Positions 54,520-64,000 of a DNA stretch of 64,000 bases are shown here, one piece after another. The DNA is taken from assembly GCA_025267735.1 (NCBI GenBank), contig CM046307.1, positions 55,485,395 through 55,549,394 of the forward strand. Reading direction: 5' to 3'. The notes under the pieces are model-generated. The model made no database searches and was not told where the DNA came from. It saw nothing but the letters and a program-made list of their open reading frames with translations. This DNA comes from Mactra quadrangularis. Its lineage: Eukaryota > Mollusca > Bivalvia > Venerida > Mactridae. How positions within the stretch are numbered: the stretch's first letter is position 1; each line of letters opens with the position of its first letter. Both the position numbers and the translations under genes were made by a program.

Positions 54520-54712
54520 GCCATTTTCCATCCTAATACTGATTCTTAATCATGTAGGACAGTAGCCAGTTACTGACTGAAGTACGCGCCTAGTAACTGG
54601 TTAACAGCAAGGTCCATAGATTTAGCCTTTCCAGGAACGGTGAGTAAGTTGACTGACTGCCCTAAAATTATGACCTATAAAATGTGTTGCTATGGCGTTA
54701 AGCCCAACAGAA
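54520..54712 (+). mobile_element. SINE (family B), head missing, copy A
   Basis: CCATTTTCCATCCTAATACT, then ATCATGTAGGACAGTAGCC, GAACGGTGAGTAAGTTGACT and the tail ATGTGTTGCTATGGCGTTAA. The counterpart in copy B is 63305-63512. Confidence 0.85.
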
Positions 54713-55084
54713 AACATGACTTGTAATTTGTTTATTATACGTTTGATGATAAAAGTCACTAAGTAGGTATAATAACTTTGGGTGGAAATATGATTAATTC
54801 AATGAGACTGTCTTATCTGTCACTCATTCGAAGTGAAAGAGCTTCATATTTATAAGATAAATTTATAGCTACAAAGGATCAATAACACGATTTACTAGAG
54901 CTGACGTCGCTGTCTTTTGTCATCAAACAACAGTTTTTGTTATTTATCTGTAATTTTGTCTGGCAGCAAATAATTAAATTACTTATTCCTTATAAAACGT
55001 TTTGAAAATTATTTATGATGTGAGTTAATCGGTATGAAGGTACGTTAACGCTTGTATTACGAATAATGCAATACATGGTATAGT

Positions 55085-55221
55085 TCGTTTTTTTTCTCAA
55101 CTGTCAAAACATGAATGATTTCACAGTGACTTCGTGCTCTTTGTCTAACACTTGTGATATTGAGATGGTGTGTAATCATCCACCGTGAAATTATTAAAAC
55201 TTTGACAGTTGAGACAAAATG
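55085..55221. mobile_element. CTCAACTG miniature element, short form, copy A
   Basis: AGTTCGTTTTTTTTCTCAAC at the left and ACTTTGACAGTTGAGACAAA at the right. The interior GTGACTTCGTGCTCTTTGTC matches 39922-40062. The counterpart in copy B starts at 63880. Confidence 0.88.
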
Positions 55222-55727
55222 GACTTAAATTAAAGTACATTTGTTTTTAGAGAATTATAATAGTACTACTTTAGCACACAAATTGTAGTCAAAACATACT
55301 TTAATATGGTTTCTATCGTTATTTTGCTACTACTTAAAATATGGAATGAGACTGCCTGAAATATGCATTATGCTTGTAGAATAATTATGTACAATTGCAA
55401 GATTCTCATCTTTCGAAGATATTAGCAGACCTGACATTATTAAGTTGTTTCTTGGAAATATCTGTGTTTGGAAATATCTGTGAGAAAATGTCACCACTTG
55501 ATTAATCTTAAATGTAGCAATAAATCTTTTTCTTTTTGACACGTTTCCTGTTGTTTTTATGTTTGAACCAAATTTAATATGGTAGCACTTCGTGTTTTTG
55601 TTAAATTGATCTCATTGCTTCTAAATTGGTCTTTAAATTTTAGCCCACGTATAGCCATATTAAATAAATATTTCATTTATCAGTATGTTGCTTTGTTGTT
55701 TCAGAAATGCAATTTGTTGTTTTATTC

Positions 55728-56058
55728 GCCAGTTTTTAACCAAAAAATTCGGCTAATAGTTAAGCGAAACATTACGGATGGGCCGGCGGGCAGGCGGACG
55801 GGCGGTTGGGCGATGAGGTGTTCGTCCGGTGTCGTTATCAATTGCGTTAAAGTTTTTCTTTTCCATATATTTCTGCCATGTATTTCAGATTTTTATGAAA
55901 CTTCATACAATAATAACATACCATGTGATGAACAGAATTAGAAAGTAATCACAACTCTACCTGCTTTAATTATGGATTATTTCTCTTCGTAATTTTGGTG
56001 TTATCAATTGCGTTAAAGTTTTTATTGTTCAATATATTTCTGCCATTTATTGTCATTT
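55728..56058. mobile_element. Dispersed element related to 1574-1839
   Basis: AAAATTCGGCTAATAGTTAA, then TATCAATTGCGTTAAAGTTT, TTCTGCCATGTATTTCAG and AACAGAATTAGAAAGTAATC match the element in intron 2. Part of the unit (TCAATTGCGTTAAAGTTTTT...TTCTGCCATTTATTGTCA) occurs twice, at about 55838 and 56005. It sits exactly at the junction between copies A and B. Confidence 0.65.
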
Positions 56059-57429
56059 TCCTTTCTGAGCGTCTTTGTAATATCGTTGCAGACGACAGAT
56101 TGTCATTAGGCCTAAATAACTGACTACCAAAACGTGAATGGTTATTTCTTACAAATAAAAGCTATTTCTTAACGGCGATACTGGTTCCTTAAAAGATACA
56201 ATACCATTACGTGTACTATGGTATTAATTTTGGAATGGAATTACGATGAAAATTACTTCTGAAATTCAAGAGACAAAAAATTAATGCGTTACCATGAAAA
56301 AGGCAATATTTTTGTGATTTATGTTAAATATGATACTTAGTCAAATATCATCAAATTCATGCAAGAGTGTAAGATATCAGATGTACATTTAGCTATCAAT
56401 GACAACGTTTTTGTTGACGAAGAATTAATTATTTCTGAAATATTATGGAATGACGTTAAATTATGATTTCGTATCGTTTTTATAAACTGAACGATTTTAT
56501 AATATCCAGCCATACACATATCTAATTAAGCATGATCTTGAAATAAGATTTTCATAACAAGCACATAATACTAAAATCTTTTTTTTTTTGCTTTATTTGC
56601 CTCATTCAAAGTTCAAGAGATTGCATAATAAATTTATATGATAGTGACATATGTTATTGCCAACAGCAAGACGTACTGAGTGAAGATTTACTTGTCGCCA
56701 TCAAAACGCTGTAAGACCTACATTTAACAGTAGATATATATAACTTTAACAGTAGATATATATTCATTTTAAAAACTGATTCTATATTTATATATCATTA
56801 AGGTTTAAATTTTGAAAAGGACTTTAGCATGACTCTTATAATAATAATAATAATAAAAAATAGTTTCTCACTTGAACATACCTTTGATGTATATTAATTA
56901 AGAAATGCTTCATCTTCATCTAGATGGAGCAGAGAAACCTTTTATTCTCTAATTGACAAATCTTTTGTCTCGCTTAAAATAAGTGTAACTTTTACGATGA
57001 TTTTCAGTACATTAACATTAAAAGACACGAGAAAATCTGTTTAATTTTCTTCTTACTCATTGGTCTACATTGTAAGTTTGACAATAAAGGTATGGTATAG
57101 CATCAAGTTGTAACATTAGTTATAGCTGCCGCAATTTTTCTCTAAACAGTGTAATATTGTGTCAATGAAATAAATGGATTTTGTGCAATGAATTGACAAA
57201 CAACTGAATATGTATTTATAATCTAAGGTAAGACTTGAATTTCGTACGTCGGTTTTTAAATCCGGTACCGGCACAATACTTTTATCAGCCTATAAGTACG
57301 GTGGACACTCATCTAATTAGTTTTCTTTGACCATTTTCATTACAAGTAACAAATGCCCTTTCAAAAGGAATTGACAACTTCTCAATCTATTAAAGAAAAT
57401 AAGTTGATGTAAAATATCGTAATCTCTTT

Positions 57430-57517
57430 AAAGCTTATAACCTGCCGCTACCAGGATTCGGTTCCGTGACCTCCGGATTCAAATTCCTGCGTTTTACTAC
57501 TGAGCCACGGCCGCGAC
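57430..57517 (-). mobile_element. tRNA-like SINE head fragment (family E), copy B
   Basis: ATAACCTGCCGCTACCAGGA, then GTGACCTCCGGATTCAAATT and CTGAGCCACGGCCGCGAC. Counterpart of 48335-48418, somewhat better preserved. Confidence 0.65.
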
Positions 57518-59345
57518 CATAATTTATCTAGATATCTGAACAACATACAAGTGTGTTCATTCCATGTTAGCACAGTGTGGCTGTTGTCTTTATTAACATC
57601 AATTGGTAGTAATTGATTTAATCCATTAAATTGTGAGCATTATAAGTCAACACGTAGTTAACTTGACCTTAGGGAATATATTGTTAATTGAAGCAGTCAT
57701 CATATCTTTGAACTTATCTCAACAATTAAATTTGATATATAATCGCTAGATTAAGTGCTCCGTATTCCAACAATCGATGATGATATATAACTTGTCACAT
57801 ACCATTGTATCGTGTTTTATGTTACATTGGAACTTCATACAGAAGTCCCTCTAAGTGACCATAATGTCTGTAATTGCTTGTAAAACTCATCTCTCATTTT
57901 ATTTGATTAAACACAATCTAACTATTGTTGTTATGGAAACAATATTGTTAGTTCTTTTGTTACGTTCTATTATTTGTGTCATTAGTTTTACTTATTAGTC
58001 AATATCCTTTATTTATTGACTAATGATAATGTTAGGTATCTCTGAACATTGTACAAAAATGGTTTATTTACTGGCAGACGTGACCTTATCATGTGCTTTC
58101 CAGTCTTGTATGACCAAGCATATCCTTTGGATATATGTATTAAATCGGTATATGGATGTTTAATTATATGACAATAATTTACCATGTCCTTAAAAATTGA
58201 CAACATACAATGGCTCGCCGCTATATCAAAAACCAAAAACAAAATGTTACAGAGAATAAGCAACAATTGGCATTAAGCTGAGGCTACTATATGTATAACC
58301 ACGCTCTAAGACAAGTTGCTAATTTGTTTAACAAAGTAATCCTATGTGTCCAAAGTCATGTGACTATTTTAGTCGAAGTATATCCTAATCGTTTCATTGG
58401 TGAAGGGATTGCACGAATATTTAGTATTGGGAGGTCCGGCGTTATTAACAATACGCAGAAATAGTTTTTATGGCGACCCGATTTTTTTTAACAAGGGACT
58501 ACCGTTGGTGTTTATTGCCAAACATAATTGCTAACATTTTATTTACTAAGATCTACGGCTATTTGTTGGACTATTAGATGAATCATTGTTCTGTTAAGTA
58601 ATTTTTGATTTGGGAAAGCCAAACAAACACATAAGGTGGTATATTCTTCCCTTCTTTGTCTTCTGATAGCTTGGTGGAGCTTAATAAGTCAACATGGATT
58701 CTTTTTACATCATATGAAAGAACAGTGTAGATATGAGAGCATTGTCAAATAGCATCGCATTTATAAGATGTTAGTTTTATTTCTTCGATCTAACCTTTGG
58801 CGCCGCCCGAGCAAAATTGAGTGCGGGTATGCGTTTTTTAAACACTTATAGAAATATGCGTTACAAAAATTATGCAAAACGACGCCATTTTGAACGCAAC
58901 ATACTGCAACTTAATGTGTAGTATGTCATGGAAGATTTGTGCTGTGAGTTTTTTTAAAGAGTGTCTGTCGCTTAACATCTGAATATCTAGTTCTAACTTA
59001 TAACTTATTATATTATGAAAAAATGAACTAAATTCGTAATAGTTTTGTAAAAATGATTGGTCTACACCGCCTATTCACTCAACGCATTTACAGCGCTAGT
59101 CGAACATGTTTAAACTTCTTGTTTTAGTAATCAACCAGAGATTATGGTATAAGCCGATAGAAAATTAAGTTTCGAGAAATGCTACGATAAAATCATTATT
59201 CAAGGACAAAATTAATTTGTTTTTTTATCATATTTTGAATTCTTTTCTCGTTGTCACAAGGCAATTTTCTTGAATAAAAACTGCTCTAAGCAATTATTAT
59301 TAAATGACTTTTAAATCAAGATTTAAAATACTTGGTAACACAGAA

Positions 59346-59510
59346 TACCCTCTGCAGAGCGGTCCTTTACAAAACAAACCCTCTGCACAAAAAACAACTT
59401 TAATATTTCACTTAGGAGTAGTTTTAATTGAATTTAACCTCTGAATAGCAACAACCCCCTAAACAGCGACACTTCAGTCCCTTCCAGTTGATGATGTTCA
59501 AGAGTGATTG
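59346..59510 (-). mobile_element. pogo/Tigger-like miniature element, minus strand, copy B
   Basis: CCCTCTGCAGAGCGGTCCTT, then TGAATAGCAACAACCCCC and CCCTTCCAGTTGATGATGTT. Counterpart of 50613-50757, with a little more of the left end kept. Confidence 0.7.
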
Positions 59511-59975
59511 TATTGTATTAATTCAGTATCTACAATTACAATACATATATATACGTTAACACCTTAACCTGATTTAAGTTTCAACTTTCATTCCATACAC
59601 GTACCATGATAAAACGTGAAAGCCTATCAGGAAGAGCTACAATAAGACACACAGTCCTCCCACACAGTTGAAAATAAACACAAAATCAAGAACATTAGGG
59701 ATTTAAACATTGGGATGGACAAGGGCAAAACAATTGAAACGGAGGTTTCAACAAGGTTTTAGAAGGCAACAACCTCACACATGCCCCAGCAGGTCCATGT
59801 AGAAATAAACAATCATAAATTGATTCAGTGAAAAAAATCTACCCCTAAACCTATTTTTCAAGTCTACAATTATGCGTGCAATCATACACAAACATAATAC
59901 AAAAAGCCAATAGCATTGCCAAGGTTACAGCCAAATACTCAATAACCATACAAAGACTAAATCATCTGTGGCGCT

Positions 59976-60208
59976 TTTTACAAAAATCTTACGAAAGATG
60001 TAATCGTAAGTCAATTTAATACATTTTGCTGTTCAAAGTCAGTAGGACAATAAACATAATTGTGATATACTATTCAAAAGATATATACATTGTAATATTC
60101 TACGTAATTCAATAGTATTAGGAATAAATTTGCCAAAATTGACCATATTATTAACATTTCTTGCTCTTGACTTACGGTAATTTTTATCGTAAGATTTTTG
60201 TGTGAAAA
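59976..60208. mobile_element. TCTTACGA...TCGTAAG miniature element, copy B
   Basis: ACAAAAATCTTACGAAAGAT, then GTAATCGTAAGTC at the left and CTTACGGTAATTTTTATCG followed by TAAGATTTTTGTG at the right. The termini are better preserved than in copy A and show nested small hairpins. Confidence 0.7.
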
Positions 60209-61987
60209 GCAAATCTGAAGTTAAATAATCAATGATCATTGACCACGATGCACAAGGTAGCTCGTTACATTTGTTGAAATTCACTGAAAAGTTCAAAGCC
60301 GAAGCAGGATACTTTTTAATGGAATCACATGCAAACGATGATTGGCATAATCGTAGACACAAAAAGTAAAGAGTATTTCATTTTCCGCTGAGAATTCCAT
60401 TCAAGTATTCTGAACGCTCAGTGGTTACCACGCAGACGACAAATTGTCTTTAAATACATATAGGAGTCTTCCAACGTGTAATATTCTCTATCTCTCGTCC
60501 ATGAAACTAATAAATAGTGATGTTACATATTCCTTAACGTTTACAGTAGCTTGATACTGTCTGGTTTGTAGTTCTAGGCCATATTATTCTGTGAAAATAT
60601 TTTAGAGGTAATGACTTTGTTTGTTACCATAGAAACCATTAAATTGTATTCTTAGTTCATATTAAGAGAGGAATTTTAATCAAATATCAACAGTGCTTTT
60701 GCCATGGTATAATACCAAATGGGTATTAAATTACTGTAGAAAACATGTAGTGATAATGGAGTGTTATTAGTGTTAATCAAAGAAAAATACTTCTCTTTCG
60801 AAGGTAATGTTTTATCAAATTTGACTATGTTCATTTAATTGTAAATTGTTCTTAAATGGTATCAGATGAAATATACCGGCTAAAGCTCTGTTATACGTGT
60901 CGTCTATTGTGTTGTGACTGCTCTACTGTTATTGTTCTAAATTTGAATGATTTAGTCAAATGATAAAATTGTACTTAGGAGATTTTAATGGCTAATCCGG
61001 CTTTTTATATGCATTTTGATAGCTTTTGTTATGTACTGTAAAGCAAGAAAATGCAATAACTTTAGATAGATACATTTAATGAGATTCTTTTTTCATACAA
61101 TATCAGATTCCAATTATATCGCTAAAGTGATATGAAATTATCACTTACAAAAGCAGTTATTTAAAAAATATGAATAATTGTAATACCGTCTATGTATTAG
61201 TGAAATAAACGAGTCTTAAATTTTATAATTATATTTTTATTCGTTTGTTGCTTTTTATAAAGAGAAATATTATTTTACTAAGGAGCATTACAAACTCATG
61301 TATGAAGTAGATGGGGAGACATTTGAATACCAACCTATGTAAATTTAACAGTTTACGATGACTTAATTGTCACGAGACTATCTTATAAATCAAAGAGAAC
61401 TTTTGTCAATGTAAATTATGTCCCTGATGTTCGTGTATTAGTGAAATAAGTTGAAGGCATACATAGAACATACAATGTTATTGATTTAACACATATATGG
61501 AGACAATGTATTGCCTTATCACCAACATTAATTTGATGTTTAACTATGTTGATGACATTCATTTTAAGGGAAAGTGTGTTAACAGCCTAATAACATGTAT
61601 AGCCAAGAACCACATTGTATTTATTTATCAACGATATTTAATGGAGAATTTTGATCCAGTTTATGAATTATAGATATGTCAAACATTTGTTAAAATAAAC
61701 CATACGTCCTTTGTTTTCAATACTGACCTACTTTTCGAATGGAGTGATATATTTTAATGTTTACACAAACACGTGATGTTATTTTGTACGAACTTTACTT
61801 GACATTATATTAATTTTTGTTTTGTATATACAAGCCCATTTGCTGATAATTATAGTCGTGTTTTCAAATGCCCAGTCCATACCGATGAACTGTAATTCAG
61901 AAGCATTAAATTTTGCTCATGCATTACGTCTTATATCAGTCTTACATTATAAATATTGTGGATTTTGTCCGAACAGCACTTTAGTAT

Positions 61988-62262
61988 CAGTAGCCTGTTC
62001 AATTACACAAAACTGCAAATTATCTCATCTAATACACATATATGCGATCGTTAAGACAATGAGTGATGTTTCAAAACTTAAGGACTAAAACGAAACATCA
62101 CTAATTGCGTAAACGATCATATATATTTGTTTACTTCAACACCGGAAGTTTCAAAACAGCGTCTAAATATGCCCGAGATTAATCGCAGTGAATAGCCGAG
62201 AAGTTCCGAATGTATCGTTACGGAACGTTCTGTAACGTTTTGTGTAATTGAACAGGCTACTG
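61988..62262. mobile_element. 275-bp palindromic element in copy B only
   Basis: The ends CAGTAGCCTGTTCAATTACA (with CAAAAC) and GTTTTGTGTAATTGAACAGG (with CTACTG) are perfect 26-bp inverted repeats. A second inverted repeat is inside: GTGATGTTTC...GAAACATCAC, with GCGATCGTT...AACGATC outside it. Copy A at 53213-53226 reads TAGTATCTGGATTTG with no element. Confidence 0.93.
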
Positions 62263-63304
62263 GATTTGATTAGACTTCTTATCTAATATTTCACCAGTGG
62301 TAATAGACAACATAATAATTTGTTTCGATTGGAAACATACAAGTGCCTGATCTTGTTTTATTTCGTGGTACTCAATTGAAGTGTTTGATATTACAATGTT
62401 AGATGACTTATTAAATTCTTAGATACATTTCGTACAAAAAACAAAACTCTGTTTATGTAAACAGCACAATGAACTTATCCTCGACTGGTGATGCTCAGGA
62501 TGACAATAAAATATCATACAGTATTACTTTTAATTTGTTTTAATGAGTGTCTTGTTGGTGTAATAGTAAAGCGTTCTGCCATCACGAGCATTATTGACTA
62601 AGAGGGTAGTGGTAGTTTATCCGCCTTACTAATAAACTATACAACATTTATTTTCAATACTGTGCTACCGTTGGAATAGAATGGTTGATTTTGATGTTTA
62701 CACGAACATGATGTGTTCTTTTGTACGAACTATAGATGACCGATCAAATTCATAGTTAGTATTTTTTAATATGTATGAAGGGTAACTTATAAATATTATT
62801 TAGTTGCTATATAACATTATGAACAAACACAAATACGTCCTTTCTTTCGAAGATTTGTAAAATCAAGTTTATATGGTTTTCTTAAGGTCAAACTACTACA
62901 TCTTATTTTAATTCCTTTTCAAATTTCAAAGCATGACGACAGAACGAAGATTTAATGAAATAATCCGTTGGTTTAATAAGATAAAGTTGGCTGAATAATC
63001 AAATCTTCAGTTTTAATTTAACAAATCTAGCGCTTTCGAGCAGAAAAACAAAAATCGACCACAGTCAATTCTTCAGTCAATTGATTAAAATTGGATACTA
63101 AATGGTGAATTTAACCGCCTTGAATATTACTGTTGCATGCTGTAAAATTACATCCAACTTACAATAAACTTTAGAATATGATATTCAGTTATTTTCAGTA
63201 TGTGGTGTTTAAGTATGCTTTGGAAAAAAATATAGTAAAAAAACTAAGCAATATATACGAACTTGAACCTAATCTGAAACCCCTCATGTTCTTGTTGTCT
63301 TAAT

Positions 63305-63512
63305 AAACCATAGCCCATTTTCCATCCTACTACTGATTCTTAATCATGTAGGACAGTAGCCAGTTACTGACTGAAGTACGCGCCTAGTAACTGGTTAACA
63401 GCTAGATCCAGAGATATAGCCTTTCCAGGAACGGTGAGTAAGTTGACTGACCGCCCTCAAAAATTATGACCTATACAATGTCTTGCTATGACGTTAAACC
63501 CAACAGAAAACA
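63305..63512 (+). mobile_element. SINE (family B), head missing, copy B
   Basis: CATCCTACTACTGATTCTTA, then ATCATGTAGGACAGTAGCC, GAACGGTGAGTAAGTTGACT and the tail AATGTCTTGCTATGACGTTA. Counterpart of 54520-54712. Confidence 0.85.
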
Positions 63513-63879
63513 TGACTTGTAATTTGTTTATTATACGTTTGATGATAAAAGTCACTAAGTAGGTATAATAACTTTGGGTGGAAATGTGATTAATTTAATG
63601 AGACTGTCTTATCTGTCATTCATTCGAAGTGAAAGAGCTTCATATTTATAAGATAAATTTATAGCTACAAAGGATCAATAACACGATTTACTAGAGCTGA
63701 CGTAGCTGTCTTTTGTCATCAAACAACAGTTTTTTTTATATATCTGTAATTTTGTCTGGCAGCAAATAACTAAATTATTTATTACTTATAAAACGTTTTG
63801 AAAATTATTTATGATGTGAGTTAATCGGTATGAAGGTACGTTAACGCTTGTTTTACGAATTAATGCAATACATGGTATA

Positions 63880-64000
63880 GTTCGTTTTTTCTCAACTGTC
63901 AAAACATGAATTATTTCACAGTGACTTCGTGCTCTTTGTCTTACACTTGTGATATTGAGATGGTGTGTAATCATCCACAGTGAAATTATTCAAACTTTGA
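63880..64000. mobile_element. CTCAACTG miniature element, short form, copy B (cut by window end)
   Basis: AGTTCGTTTTTTCTCAACTG with TCAAAACATGAATTATTTCAC (in two parts) and GTGACTTCGTGCTCTTTGTC. The right terminus is cut at the window edge. Counterpart of 55085-55221. Confidence 0.88.

Larger units (their letters stand above)
46806..56059. repeat. Copy A of a 9.25-kb tandem segmental duplication
   Basis: AGCGTCTTTGATATATCGTT at 46814 matches AGCGTCTTTGTAATATCGTT at 56068, and collinear matches continue to the window end (55205 matches about 64000). By eye, identity ranges from roughly 85 to 98 percent over long blocks; no alignment was computed. There is no conserved coding frame. The stretch 55220-56059 may or may not be part of the unit, because the matching part of copy B lies outside the window. 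Older insertions shared by both copies include elements at 50613/59346, 51222/59976, 54520/63305 and 55085/63883. Confidence 0.93.
56060..64000. repeat. Copy B of the tandem segmental duplication (runs off window)
   Basis: Collinear with 46806-55215. Landmarks: GTCAACACGTAGTTAACTTG at 57649 and 48549; CGCCGCTATATC at 58215 and 49499; AGAACGAAGATTTAATGAAA at 62941 and 54158. It lacks the insertions at 49112 and 53723 and a stretch near 47565-47745 that copy A has, and it carries an extra element at 61988. Confidence 0.93.

Noticed and set aside
55579..55941. 120-codon ORF
   Set aside because: It runs through the dispersed element at 55728-56058 and has low-complexity GRRTGGW-like sequence; no family resemblance.

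Overview
The window looks like an AT-rich invertebrate nuclear genome, most likely a mollusc and probably a bivalve. One spliced gene has a clear vertebrate counterpart (RGS22). The introns and flanks are full of tRNA-derived SINEs and small inverted-repeat DNA elements of the kind that crowd bivalve genomes. No prokaryotic-type operons, CRISPR arrays or rRNA genes are visible. The species is inferred, not proven.

Region 1 (about 252-28507, + strand) holds nearly all of an RGS22-like gene, a large protein with several RGS (regulator of G-protein signalling) domains. I rebuilt it exon by exon from splice sites, reading-frame phase and resemblance to RGS22. Nineteen exons join in one open frame, and two further micro-exons (9 and 12 nt) are plausible. 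The first exon or exons lie upstream of the window, and the stop codon is at 28505-28507. The visible product is about 1460 residues, against roughly 1260 for the whole human protein as I remember it. Much of the excess is in a Ser/Thr/acid-rich region of exon 3 and a Ser-rich region of exons 6-7. Notable gene features are a 44-bp tandem array that copies the exon 4 splice acceptor seven extra times, a SINE inserted just upstream of the exon 7 acceptor, and two C-terminal exons whose combined length keeps frame although neither does alone.

Region 2 (28508 to about 46800) is the 3' UTR and intergenic DNA with no convincing gene. It contains an 85-bp and a 70-bp tandem repeat, SINEs, Tc1/mariner-like and other miniature elements, and a 2.2-kb inverted-repeat element (42181-44360). 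That element carries eleven copies of a 14-bp motif close to GACATGTTCGTTAC. All six in the left half point one way and all five in the right half the other way, and a perfect dyad of the motif lies within about 1 bp of the element's midpoint. It is the strongest candidate for something undescribed.

Region 3 (about 46806-64000) is a tandem duplication with a period of about 9.25 kb, the second copy running off the window. The copies are alike enough to act as each other's empty-site controls: a mariner-like element at 49112 and a miniature element at 53723 are only in copy A, and a palindromic element at 61988 only in copy B. Parts of 39.2-44.7 kb look like an older, decayed relative of the same unit.

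The gene calls rest on frame and splice consistency plus recalled family resemblance. Element calls rest on visible terminal inverted repeats, target-site duplications or repetition within the window. No database search or alignment program was used.
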